Origin: Palsa-504 sp963753195
GTDB taxonomy: Bacteria > Actinomycetota > Actinomycetes > Streptosporangiales > Streptosporangiaceae
Direction of reading: 5' to 3'
DNA: 64,000 bases
Assembly: GCA_963753195.1 (NCBI GenBank)
Contig: CAVWBH010000003.1
Span: 248,001-312,000 of the forward strand
Position 1 is the stretch's first letter; each line of letters begins with the position of its first letter. The notes beneath the pieces are model-generated. The model saw only the letters and a program-made list of their open reading frames with translations. It was not told where the DNA came from and ran no database searches. Made by a program: the position numbers and the translations under genes. Below, piece by piece: positions 9,171-16,644 of this stretch.

Positions 9171-10115
9171 ATGCCGTCGGTGGCGTTCGTGATCAACCGG
9201 ACCCGGCTCCGCGACCCGGGCTGGTTCGTGCGGCGCTGCCGGGTCGCGGCGCGGGCCGCGGGCTGGGAACCGCTGTTCGCCGAGACCAGCGCGGCCGACG
9301 GCGGCTTCGGGCCCGCCCGCCGGGCGCTCGCCTCCGGGGCGTCACTGGTCTTCGCGGCGGGCGGTGACGGCACTGTCCGGGCTTGCGCGCAGGCTCTGGC
9401 CGGTACCGGGACTCCGCTGGCCATCATCCCGCTCGGCACCGCGAATCTGACCGCGCGGGCGCTGGGCATCCCAGCGCAGGTCAGCCGGGCACTCGACGCG
9501 GGCTTCCGCGGCCGGGACCGGAAGATCGACGTCGCCTTCGCGAGCCTGGGCGATGCGGATCCAGACGGCACGGGTGCTGGGCGGGGCGGGGCTGGGCTGG
9601 AGGGGCCGGGCGGGATCGGCTTTATCGCCATGGCCGGCATCGGACTGGACGCGGCGGTGGTGGGGGCGGCCCGCGCGCCGCACAAGCGCAGGCTCGGCTG
9701 GGTGGCCTACGCCGTGTCCGGGCTCAGCCGCCTGTCCGTGCCGCCGGGCGACTTCACCATCCGGCTGGATGGCGGTGAGCCGCTGCGGCGGCGAGCGCGG
9801 TGCGTCGTCGTCGGGAACGCGGGGCTGCTGCCGGGCGGGTTCGTGCTGCTGCCCGGGGCCCGGCTGGACGACGGGCGGCTGGACGTGGGCATCCTCGCGC
9901 CCTCGGGCCTGCTCGGCTGGCCGCGCGCGGCGGCCCACGTGCTCACCCGCAGCCGGCGTCAGGACCGGACGCTGGAGCGGTTCCAGGCGCGCCGGGTGGA
10001 GATCAGCGCGGCGGCCTGCCTGCCGCGGCAGATCGACGGGGAAGTTATCACGCCCGGCCGGAGCCTGACCGTCACGGTAGACCCGGGTGCGCTGACCGTC
10101 CGGCAGCCGAGGTGA
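9171..10115 (+). CDS. Diacylglycerol/lipid kinase family protein
   Basis: This 314-residue protein shows the DAGK catalytic-domain pattern: an N-terminal strand AFVINRTRLRD, the nucleotide-binding GGDGTVR at 64-70, then PLGTANLTARALGIP. The C-terminal half contains FIAMAGIGLDAAVV and NAGLLPGGFVLLPGARLDDG, as in YegS/DgkB-like enzymes. Such proteins phosphorylate diacylglycerol or another membrane lipid using ATP. The usual Asn of the family's N-terminal motif (NPxSG) is present only as a divergent NRT, and the Gly/Asp-rich stretch around residues 124-144 looks like an inserted loop. It may share a transcript with chrA, which starts 46 nt downstream. Confidence 0.85.
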   Translation: MPSVAFVINRTRLRDPGWFVRRCRVAARAAGWEPLFAETSAADGGFGPARRALASGASLVFAAGGDGTVRACAQALAGTGTPLAIIPLGTANLTARALGIPAQVSRALDAGFRGRDRKIDVAFASLGDADPDGTGAGRGGAGLEGPGGIGFIAMAGIGLDAAVVGAARAPHKRRLGWVAYAVSGLSRLSVPPGDFTIRLDGGEPLRRRARCVVVGNAGLLPGGFVLLPGARLDDGRLDVGILAPSGLLGWPRAAAHVLTRSRRQDRTLERFQARRVEISAAACLPRQIDGEVITPGRSLTVTVDPGALTVRQPR

Positions 10116-10161
10116 CCGGCGGGCTGAGCACGCGGCACGGCCGTTAGGTATAAAAAGGTCT

Positions 10162-11370
10162 GTGCCGATAGCGGCGGGGGGCGAGGACGACCGGGAGGCA
10201 CCGGACCGGGCCTGGCTCGCGGGGCTGGGCACCGTGCTGCGCGAGTGGGGCCGGATCGGGGTCACCGGGTTCGGCGGCCCGCCCGCGCACATCGCGCTGC
10301 TGCGGCGGCTGTGCGTGGAGCGGGAAGGCTGGCTCGACGCCGCCGAATTCGAGGACGCGATCGCCGCCTGCAACCTGCTGCCCGGTCCGGCCTCGACCGA
10401 GCTGGCCATCTTCTGCGCGTGGCGGGTGCGCGGCCGGCTTGGCGCCGTGGTGGGCGGCCTGGCCTTCATCGTGCCCGGGCTGATCGTCATCCTGGTCCTC
10501 TCGGCGCTGTTCCTGGCGGGCACGCCGCCGCTGTGGGTGCGCGGCGCGGGCGCCGGCGCGGGGGCCGCGGTCGCCGCGGTCGCGGTGCAGGCCGGGTGGA
10601 CCCTGCTGACGCCCAGCTGGAAGCGCGCCTCGGCGCGGGAGCCGGTCCGCGTCTCCCGCCTGCGCTGGGCGGCGTACCTGCTGGCGGGCGGGGCCGCCTC
10701 GGCCACGATCGGGGCCTGGCTGGTGCTGGTCCTGCTCGGCTGCGGCACGCTGGAGCTGACGCTGCGGCGGGTCTCCTGGCGGCGTCCCACGATCGTGCCC
10801 GCGCTCGCGCCGCTGTTCCCGGCCACGCTGAGCGGGGGGGTGCTGGCCGCGGTGGCCTGGGTCGCGTTCAAGGTGGGCGCGCTGTCGTTCGGCGGGGGGT
10901 TCGTGATCATCCCGCTGATGCACGCCGACGCGGTGGGACGGGGGTGGATGACCAACGCCCAGTTCCTCAACGCGGTGGCGCTGGGCCAGATCACCCCGGG
11001 CCCGGTGGTGCAGACGGTCTCCGCGGTCGGGTACGCCGCGGCCGGGCTGCCCGGGGGGCTGCTGGCCGCGGTGGTCGCGTTCTCGCCGTCCTTCGCCTTC
11101 GTGCTCGCCGGCGGCCGGTACTTCAGCAGGCTGCGGGAGAGCCGCGCCGCACAGGCCTTCCTGGACGGTGCCGGACCCGCCGCCATCGGCGCGATCTTCG
11201 GCGCCGCGGTCCTGCTGGCCCGCGCGCTGAGCGAGGGCTGGCAGTTCGCGGTGCTAGCCGGGGCGGCGGCGGCGCTGCTGGCGCTGCGCCGCGGCGTGGT
11301 TCTGACCTTGCTCAGCGCGGCCGGCGTGGGCCTGATTGTCGCCTTCGCCGGCGGCCCGCTGCCCGCCTAG
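10162..11370 (+). CDS. chrA: Chromate transporter, two-domain ChrA
   Basis: The 402-residue membrane protein contains the two halves of long-chain ChrA proteins: the first CHR motif GVTGFGGPPAHIALL near 33-47, and a second FGGGFVIIPLM near 243. FNAVALGQITPGPVVQ-like sequence (LNAVALGQITPGPVVQT) follows in the second half, as in the family. ChrA proteins export chromate or transport related oxyanions across the cytoplasmic membrane. The start is a GTG at 10162 with only a weak AAGG upstream and an A-rich stretch TATAAAAAGG just before it, so the transcript may have a very short leader. No ChrB regulator gene is adjacent. Confidence 0.88.
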   Translation: MPIAAGGEDDREAPDRAWLAGLGTVLREWGRIGVTGFGGPPAHIALLRRLCVEREGWLDAAEFEDAIAACNLLPGPASTELAIFCAWRVRGRLGAVVGGLAFIVPGLIVILVLSALFLAGTPPLWVRGAGAGAGAAVAAVAVQAGWTLLTPSWKRASAREPVRVSRLRWAAYLLAGGAASATIGAWLVLVLLGCGTLELTLRRVSWRRPTIVPALAPLFPATLSGGVLAAVAWVAFKVGALSFGGGFVIIPLMHADAVGRGWMTNAQFLNAVALGQITPGPVVQTVSAVGYAAAGLPGGLLAAVVAFSPSFAFVLAGGRYFSRLRESRAAQAFLDGAGPAAIGAIFGAAVLLARALSEGWQFAVLAGAAAALLALRRGVVLTLLSAAGVGLIVAFAGGPLPA

Positions 11371-11374
11371 GCCT

Positions 11375-12406
11375 TCAGCCTGATGCGCCGCGGTGGAAGA
11401 ACCGGCGGATTGGGGCCAAGAGACGAGCGATGATCCGGAGCGCGGGCAGGGAGAGTGCCCCGTAGCGGTCGTAGATGGCCGCATTCAGCTCCATGGACAA
11501 GATGACGGCCCGGCCGAGGATGAAGAACCAGCCGAGCGTCACGACCGTCGTGCCGAAGGCCCCGTAGAGCTGGCTGGCGCGATCCAGGCGATCAGGCAGG
11601 TAGAACTCGCTGACGGCGTGCATCACGGTGATGGTCAGCGCGACGAGCAACGAGCCCGGCAGCAGCGCGCCGGGATCCCTGGTGGACCGCGGCAGGAACA
11701 TCGAGACGCCCAGCCAGGCGAAGGCGTAGATGACCAGGGCCGGGACGAAAGAGAGGGTGGCCGGGCCAAGGCCCGCGGCCTCCCGGACCCGGTTGACGAG
11801 GATCGCGATCACGCCGATGGTGGCGACCAGGCCGGCCACCGCGCCCACCGCGCGCAGCGGGGCGCGGCGGCCGACGGGCAAACCCCATGCCGTCGCGCTG
11901 GCCGCATACAGCACCCTGCTCAGCGACCGCCCGGCGACCAGGACGCCGAACAGGCCGAGCAGCACCGCAAACCACCGGGTGAGCCCGGGCTGCTGGAAGG
12001 CCGCCGTGACCTCCTTGGCCAGGCCGCCTGAGATCCCGGCCGCCTGGTTGGCCGAATGCGCATCCACCACCTCGGAGGCGAAGCCGGCCACGCCGATCGT
12101 GACGAGCAGCAGGGGGAGGAAGAACAGGAAAAGCCGGAAGGCCAGGGCACTGCTCAGGACCCAGCCCGCCCCCTGCCGGTCCTTCCTGAGGGTCCCGAGG
12201 ACGACGTCGACGACGGGCAGGCCCCGGTACTTGGCCAGCCACTGCTGAACCGGACCCAGGCGCTCCCGGGTGGCGGCCGCCAACCGCCCGAGCGCCGTGG
12301 AGTCACCCTGGGCCTCCCCGGCCGCGTCATCGTCGCTGTCGCTGTTGCTGTCGCTGCGAATCGCGTCGCGATCATGGTTGCCCGGCCTTCGACGACGCAT
12401 CGTCAT
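11375..12406 (-). CDS. YihY/BrkB family inner membrane protein
   Basis: This protein of about 343 residues has an N-terminal charged, Ser/Asp-rich cytoplasmic stretch (DSNSDSDDDAAGEAQ), then six or so hydrophobic segments, starting at LFLFFLPLLLVTIGVAGF. The order and the ending YGAFGTTVVTLGWFFILG followed by NAAIYDRYG match the YihY/BrkB family, whose transport role is unsettled. The start at 12406 (MTMRRRRPG) is chosen because AGGGGG stands 4-5 nt before it and because longer frames would run through dapF. It follows dapF on the same strand by 107 nt and converges with chrA, with only 4 nt between the stop codons. Confidence 0.85.
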   Translation of the reverse strand: MTMRRRRPGNHDRDAIRSDSNSDSDDDAAGEAQGDSTALGRLAAATRERLGPVQQWLAKYRGLPVVDVVLGTLRKDRQGAGWVLSSALAFRLFLFFLPLLLVTIGVAGFASEVVDAHSANQAAGISGGLAKEVTAAFQQPGLTRWFAVLLGLFGVLVAGRSLSRVLYAASATAWGLPVGRRAPLRAVGAVAGLVATIGVIAILVNRVREAAGLGPATLSFVPALVIYAFAWLGVSMFLPRSTRDPGALLPGSLLVALTITVMHAVSEFYLPDRLDRASQLYGAFGTTVVTLGWFFILGRAVILSMELNAAIYDRYGALSLPALRIIARLLAPIRRFFHRGASG

Positions 12407-12513
12407 GGACCCCCTGAGCACCCTAACGGTCGTCGGAGCTTGGCCTGCTGCCTCAACATACCGTGCCGGGTGCCGGGCGGTTCTGGCGCGTCCGGCGGCT
12501 GGAATCCGCTTGG

Positions 12514-13533
12514 TCAGGCGCCGTCGATGCCGATGGCCCGCAGGCGGGCGGAGTTCTGCTCGTCCAGGGCGGAGTAGGCCCGGATCTCGTCCGGATAGAG
12601 TTCGCGGGCCTCGGGTTCGCGGGCCTCGGGTTCGCGGGCCCCGTGCTCGCGGGCCCGGCCGGGCCGGGCCCGGGCCAGGGCGGACGGGTCGACGTCGGCG
12701 CGGTAGACGAAGGTGGCGTTGCCCTCCAGGACGGGGAACCACTGGCCTTCGCGAACCCGCAGGGACGCGGCGGCCACGCCGCCGGCGTTGCGGATCAGGA
12801 CCTGGCGTTCGGGGTCAGCGCGGCCGATGCGGGAGTAGACGGCCCGGGCGGCGGCCATCCCGGAGCCGCAGGAGGCGGTCAGCCCGGCGCCGCGCTCGAA
12901 GGTGCGGACGAAGATCTCCTCGGGAGCCACTGGGAGCAGCACCGACAGGTTGGCCCCGGCCGGGAACATCGCGCGCCGGGCGGCGACCTGCTCCCCCATC
13001 GCGACCAGGTCGGATTCGACGTACTTGTCGACCACGGCGACCAGGTGGGGGTTCGGGATGGTCACGGCGGTGAACGTCAGGGCGGGGTCGAGCTCGGGCA
13101 GGGGTGCCTGCACCGCCGGGCTGCGCCCGGCCACCACGGGCGTCTCGGGGTCGAAGCTGACCGCCGGGTGCTCCAGCCTGATCTGGCGCACGCCCTCGGG
13201 CGTGGTCGAGCCGCGGTGCACCGTGTAGGCACGCGGGCCGCTGCGTATCTCGGCGGTTGAGGTCCCGCGCCGGTCGAGGATGACCCGGCCCAGGCAGCGC
13301 ATGCCGTTGCCGCAGAACTCCGCGGCCGAACCGTCCGGGTTGAAGAACCAGGCTTCCGGCACCGGCCGGGCATCGTCGTAGAAATAGACGCCATCGCCGC
13401 CGAACGGGCCGGTGCGGTCGCACAGGTTCCTGACGAACGCGCGCAGGTCCGCCTCGGACGCGAAGTCACCAGGCCGCAGGGCGATCACGAAGATGTCGTT
13501 CTGCGAGCCGTGCGCGTTGAGGATCTCGGCCAT
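12514..13533 (-). CDS. dapF: Diaminopimelate epimerase-like protein with repeat tail
   Basis: The protein has 339 residues; typical DapF has about 280. Both catalytic-cysteine motifs are intact: EFCGNGMRC with Cys74 and TASCGSGMAA with Cys222, and FVRTFERGAG before the second motif supplies the conserved Glu. DapF interconverts LL- and meso-diaminopimelate for lysine and peptidoglycan. The extra length is a C-terminal extension with the repeated pentapeptide REPEA, encoded by 15-bp repeats at 12604-12648. The core is divergent from common actinobacterial DapF (SQNDIFVIA instead of a GNDF motif), so it may be a paralogue; no lysine-pathway gene is nearby. Upstream on the same strand is the Nudix-fold gene. 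Confidence 0.8.
   Translation of the reverse strand: MAEILNAHGSQNDIFVIALRPGDFASEADLRAFVRNLCDRTGPFGGDGVYFYDDARPVPEAWFFNPDGSAAEFCGNGMRCLGRVILDRRGTSTAEIRSGPRAYTVHRGSTTPEGVRQIRLEHPAVSFDPETPVVAGRSPAVQAPLPELDPALTFTAVTIPNPHLVAVVDKYVESDLVAMGEQVAARRAMFPAGANLSVLLPVAPEEIFVRTFERGAGLTASCGSGMAAARAVYSRIGRADPERQVLIRNAGGVAAASLRVREGQWFPVLEGNATFVYRADVDPSALARARPGRAREHGAREPEAREPEARELYPDEIRAYSALDEQNSARLRAIGIDGA
12604..12648. repeat. 15-bp tandem repeat, 3 units, inside dapF 3' end
   Basis: Two identical units GCGGGCCTCGGGTTC and one variant GCGGGCCCCGTGCTC lie head to tail. On the coding strand they give REPEA-type pentapeptides in the DapF tail, so a change in copy number would keep the reading frame. Confidence 0.8.
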
Positions 13534-13654
13534 CGCCGGCCAGCTTATCCGAGCGCTCCGCCCGGCCTACGTCACTAGCTGGCCCGGGCGTGCTGTCCCG
13601 GGCTGGCGTGGCCGGGGTGGCGCCGGGCGTGCCGGCCGGCGGCCCGGCGGCCCG

Positions 13655-13754
13655 GGGCGGCCAGATCCGCAGCGGGCGGAGGCGCCGCGGGCAGATCCCC
13701 GGCGGGCGGAGGCGCGGCGGGCAGGTGCGCGGCGGGCGGAGGCGGCTCCGCGGC
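13655..13754. repeat. 30-bp tandem repeat downstream of the Nudix gene
   Basis: About 2.7 units of a 30-bp sequence beginning GCGGGCGGAGGCG occur just past the Nudix stop codon (13765). In a second minus-strand frame, still open from 13904 to 13575, they would encode a decapeptide repeat of the type PPPAADLPAA. The repeat may therefore be a former coding tail now out of frame, or simple expansion in non-coding DNA. Confidence 0.65.
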
Positions 13755-13764
13755 CGCCGGCCCG

Positions 13765-14424
13765 TCAGCCCAGGAGGCCTGCGCCGTGGGCTTGCTTTCG
13801 CTTTCGTCGCGCTCCGCCGCCGGCCCGCGACGTGAACGCCCCAGTCCCAAAAACCCCATTCGACTCACCAGCCCTATATAGCCCATTGCCGTTGTCGGAG
13901 TCATAAGCCTCGGAAGACCCGCTGGCGTTGCCGCTTACCGGGTGCAACCGCTCAGTCCCGTTGACACTCGCCGGGGCGAACGCCGGATAGGTGGAAAAGC
14001 CCATCCCGTCGGCGTAGTTCCGGAGCGCTACCCGGGCCCGGTCGAGCATGTTCGTGGGGAGGTCGCCGACCGGGAACCAGCGGGCGTCCGGGGACGAGAG
14101 TTCCCCAGTCCAGCCGGATACGGACAGATAGAACCCGATGCGCCCGCTGCCGGAGACGTCGTGCATGACGTGGGCGAGCGACACCTCCTCGCCGCCGATC
14201 ACGATCCCGGCCATCCGGGCCACCCTGATCGCCGTCTCCACGATCGTCTCCCGGCCGGCGAGCTCGCCCGAGGGCGGCTCGTACGCCCCGTCGCCGTAGC
14301 CGGTGTTGGCCCGCTCCCGCAGCAGGATGTGCCCGTTCCTCATCAGCAGGAGGATGACGTCCACCACCACCCTGCGACGTGGCAAGGAGCCCGCAGCGAT
14401 CGGAGTACCGCCCGCACTGCTCAT
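13765..14424 (-). CDS. Nudix-fold protein with degenerate Nudix box
   Basis: The 219-residue protein starts like an actinobacterial Nudix hydrolase: VDVILLLMRNGHILLRER then AYEPPSGELAGRE. The catalytic helix, normally REUXEE, here reads RVARMA, so the metal-binding glutamates are replaced by Val, Met and Ala. Classical pyrophosphohydrolase activity is therefore unlikely. The second half continues with fold-typical HVMHDVSGSGRIGFYLSVSG and ARWFPVGDLP, then an unstructured Gly/Ser/Asn tail ending in RRKRKQ. I chose ATG 14424 (MSSAGGTPIA), preceded by GAGG at 8 nt, over the longer frame from GTG 14493. It may be a binding or regulatory Nudix homologue. DnaA-box-like sites lie directly upstream. 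Confidence 0.75.
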   Translation of the reverse strand: MSSAGGTPIAAGSLPRRRVVVDVILLLMRNGHILLRERANTGYGDGAYEPPSGELAGRETIVETAIRVARMAGIVIGGEEVSLAHVMHDVSGSGRIGFYLSVSGWTGELSSPDARWFPVGDLPTNMLDRARVALRNYADGMGFSTYPAFAPASVNGTERLHPVSGNASGSSEAYDSDNGNGLYRAGESNGVFGTGAFTSRAGGGARRKRKQAHGAGLLG

Positions 14425-14526
14425 CAAGATCGCCTCGCGCCGCCCCAACGCCAGACCTGGGCCCCTGCCCGGCGCATATAGGTTCATACGCACTACCCAG
14501 GAAAGTGCACGCTACCGCCCGGGGCT

Positions 14527-14703
14527 TGTGGATCGCCATGTGCACAAGGGCGGTGAACCTGTGGACGAAGGCGGCAATATCGCCGGAGAGGCTGTGGACA
14601 ACGGTGTGTGCAGGCCTTGCCAGGATTGAATCCGCGCTGTGGAGAACCGTCTGGGCTGCTGTGGACAGCCCGCGTGGAGAAAGTTCGGAAAGAGCGTGGA
14701 GAA
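14527..14703. promoter_or_regulatory. Cluster of eight DnaA-box-like sites
   Basis: All sites are in the same orientation as TGTGGA-type 9-mers: TGTGGATCG 14527, TGTGCACAA 14539, TGTGGACGA 14560, TGTGGACAA 14593 (exact complement of the consensus TTGTCCACA), TGTGGAGAA 14638, TGTGGACAG 14660, CGTGGAGAA 14673 and 14695. Start-to-start spacings are 12, 21, 33, 45, 22, 13 and 22, close to multiples of 11. No dnaA, dnaN or rpmH lies near, so this is not the usual oriC; it could titrate DnaA or regulate the Nudix gene. Confidence 0.5.
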
Positions 14704-14715
14704 AGTTCGGAAAGT
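14672..14715. repeat. 22-bp tandem repeat, two units
   Basis: GCGTGGAGAAAGTTCGGAAA plus two bases occurs twice in direct succession (14672-14693 and 14694-14715) with one difference at the last base. Each unit carries one of the weaker DnaA-box-like 9-mers, so the duplication also duplicated a potential binding site. Confidence 0.85.
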
Positions 14716-14868
14716 GCAAAGCGGCCGCGGGGCGGACCCTTCATGGGGCCGGGTGAGGACAGCATCGCCGGCCGTCACGCCGGCGCTCGGGATCGTGCTG
14801 GCCGTGGCGCCGGACTCTGCCGGGCCAGCGCGGACCACGCTGAGGGACGCCGCTCTAGGCTAGGCGGA

Positions 14869-15441
14869 ATGACCGAGGTGGACTGGAACTTCCAGCTGGC
14901 CGAGCAGCTGGACTGGCACTGGCGCGAGCAGCTGCGGCCGCGGCTGGACGGGATGACCGACACGGAGTACCGCTGGGAGCCGGTGCCCGGGGCGTGGAAC
15001 GTGCGGCCGCGCGGGACGGGCTCGGCCCCGATCCAGGTGGGCGCGGGCGAGTTCACCATCGATTTCGCCATCCCGGCGCCGGTGCCGGCACCGGTGACCA
15101 CCATCGCCTGGCGGCTCGGGCACATCATCGTCGGGGCGCTCGGCATGCGGGTGGCCGCCCACTTCGGCGGCCCGCCGTTCGACTACGGCACGCACCGTTA
15201 TCCAGGTGACGCTGCGACGGCGCTGGCCCAGCTCGATGACGTGTATGCCGGCTGGATAGCCGGCGTGCGCAAGCTGGGCGCCCGCGGCCTGGCCCGGCCG
15301 TGCGGTCCGGCGGAAGGCCCCTGGGCGGAGGCATCCATGGCGGAGCTGGTCCTGCACATCAACCGGGAGATGCTGCATCATGGGGCGGAGATCGCCCTGC
15401 TGCGTGACCTCTACCTGTGGCACTTCGCGTCTGGAGCGTGA
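14869..15441 (+). CDS. DinB-like domain protein
   Basis: This 190-residue protein has the four-helix DinB pattern of actinobacteria. The first helix contains WNFQLAEQLDWHWREQLRPRL, followed by LDGMTDTEYRWEPVPGAWNVR; the second helix contains ITTIAWRLGHI-like sequence (VTTIAWRLGHIIVG) with a potential metal His, and the last has LHINREMLHHGAEIALLRDL with two more His. The three His would bind a metal in the thiol-dependent DinB/YfiT superfamily (mycothiol transferases and relatives). The start at 14869 follows a closely spaced AGGCGG. The VOC gene starts 3 nt after its stop, so the two are probably translated together. Confidence 0.85.
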   Translation: MTEVDWNFQLAEQLDWHWREQLRPRLDGMTDTEYRWEPVPGAWNVRPRGTGSAPIQVGAGEFTIDFAIPAPVPAPVTTIAWRLGHIIVGALGMRVAAHFGGPPFDYGTHRYPGDAATALAQLDDVYAGWIAGVRKLGARGLARPCGPAEGPWAEASMAELVLHINREMLHHGAEIALLRDLYLWHFASGA

Positions 15442-15443
15442 GC

Positions 15444-15875
15444 ATGTACACCAAGATCCAGGTGGTCTTCGACGCGGCCGAGCCGGAGAAGCTGGCCGGG
15501 TTCTGGGGGCTGGCTCTCGGCTACGTGACCGAGCCGCCGCCGGAAGGCTTCGAGAGCTGGGAAGACTTCGCCCGTTCGGCCGGGATACCGGAAGCGGAGT
15601 GGGGCGACATCGCGTCCCGGATCGACCCGGCGGGCGAGGGACCGCGGCTGTACTTTCAGAAGGTCCCGGAGGGCAAGACGGCCAAGAACCGCGTCCACCT
15701 CGACGTCCGGGTAGCCGGGCGGGAGGTGCGCGGCGAGGAACGCAAGCGGCTGGTCAGCGAGCACGTGGAGCGGCTGGTCCAGGCGGGCGCCTCGCTGGCC
15801 TGGCGGACCGATGACGTGCGGGGTAGCTCGGTCACGCTGTATGACCCGGAAGGCAACGAGTTCTGCGTGACCTGA
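15444..15875 (+). CDS. VOC (glyoxalase/bleomycin-resistance fold) family protein
   Basis: The 143-residue protein has the paired beta-alpha-beta-beta-beta layout of the vicinal oxygen chelate fold. Strand one is KIQVVFDAAEPEKLAGFWGLALGY; the middle RLYFQKVPEGKTAKNRVHLDV holds a conserved metal-position His; the end VTLYDPEGNEFCV is the family signature with a terminal Glu. The closest type is the Glyoxalase-like domain of unknown substrate common in actinomycetes. I chose ATG 15444 because GGAG lies 7 nt upstream. It follows the DinB gene by only 2 nt. The pairing of a thiol-dependent DinB protein and a VOC protein suggests a shared detoxification task, but this is inference. Confidence 0.85.
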   Translation: MYTKIQVVFDAAEPEKLAGFWGLALGYVTEPPPEGFESWEDFARSAGIPEAEWGDIASRIDPAGEGPRLYFQKVPEGKTAKNRVHLDVRVAGREVRGEERKRLVSEHVERLVQAGASLAWRTDDVRGSSVTLYDPEGNEFCVT

Positions 15876-16020
15876 CCGGGGCTAACCGGGGGCCCTGGCG
15901 AATGTAGGCGTCGAGGTCGGCCAGGTAGCCGGCCCGCGCCACCGCGGCCAGGCTCTCGTGACGTAGCAACGAAGGCAGGTCATCGGAGTTGACCGCCGCC
16001 CGAAGTGAGCAGTCATCCAT
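15832..16020 (-). CDS. Possible small ORF, 62 aa, unknown
   Basis: An open frame from ATG 16020 would encode MDDCSLRAAVNSDDLPSLL followed by RHESLAAVARAGYLADLDAY and a basic tail, overlapping the end of the VOC gene on the other strand by 44 nt. The first 45 residues look like a plausible amphipathic helical protein, but there is no clear ribosome binding site and the tail reads across the VOC coding sequence. It may be a fragment or chance. Confidence 0.2.
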   Translation of the reverse strand: MDDCSLRAAVNSDDLPSLLRHESLAAVARAGYLADLDAYIRQGPRLAPVRSRRTRCLPGHTA

Positions 16021-16644
16021 ACGGTTACTCGTGTCCCACTTTACCGGGCAGTAGGTTTTTAATTGACATTTACTGAGCCATTCTCGCGGTAGTCGGCGGC
16101 GGCCCCCCGAGGTTACGCCCGGTAACGCCGGAAATACGCGGTACTGCGCTGAGGTCGCCTCGGATCCGCACGCGGCTGACGGCGGGGCGGGGGCGCGCGG
16201 CGGGCCGCGGACCGGGCCGATGGCCCGTCGCCGGCGCCGGGACCTCAGCCGGCCAGCGGCAATTTAGCGGAAACGCCCCGGCCACCAGCCGGGGCCCGGC
16301 GGTGACCTGGAGCAGTCCGGCGGGATGCGGTTTTGGCGCGTTCACGAAGCTGGGACGGAAACCGATTGCCGGCGCCTTTTATCTATCCTATTCGTGAGTT
16401 AATCTAAAATTTTTCCGGAAACATAGCCAAGCACGGCGGCGGCCACTAGCATGCGGTTTAGACGTGATTTCTCTGCGCATGCAGTATGGTGACCCGCAGT
16501 GCTTGGCCCGCACAACGAGTGCCAGGTGGTGTCGGCGGATTGGCCTAGACCTCGCAGGCCGCCTGCTCGCGCTTGGAGGAGTTGGCCGCGGCCGAGCCAG
16601 GGTTCGCCTGCCGGCCGCCGGGTACGGCAGGAGAGGCTGTCAGC
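15876..16644. other. Long leader region before the first STAND gene
   Basis: Apart from the possible 62-aa frame no gene is supported here. GC content drops sharply at about 16035-16065 and 16375-16420 (TTTTATCTATCC, TTAATCTAAAATTTTT), so promoters for the STAND gene are likely in this region. CTCGCAGGCCGC at about 16551 recurs before the second STAND gene near 19652, so part of the leader was duplicated with the gene. Confidence 0.5.

Noticed and set aside
13575..13904. Separate proline-rich gene of 109 codons behind the Nudix gene
   Set aside because: The start overlaps the Nudix frame, and the Pro/Ala sequence is made by the 30-bp repeat; it is listed only as a repeat.
14520..14720. DnaA-box cluster as the replication origin
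   Set aside because: Actinobacterial oriC lies between dnaA and dnaN with rpmH nearby; none of these genes is in the window and there is no long A/T-rich unwinding region.
16070..16345. Minus-strand 91-codon frame upstream of the first STAND gene
   Set aside because: No ribosome binding site, composition typical of non-coding GC-rich DNA, and no recognisable pattern.
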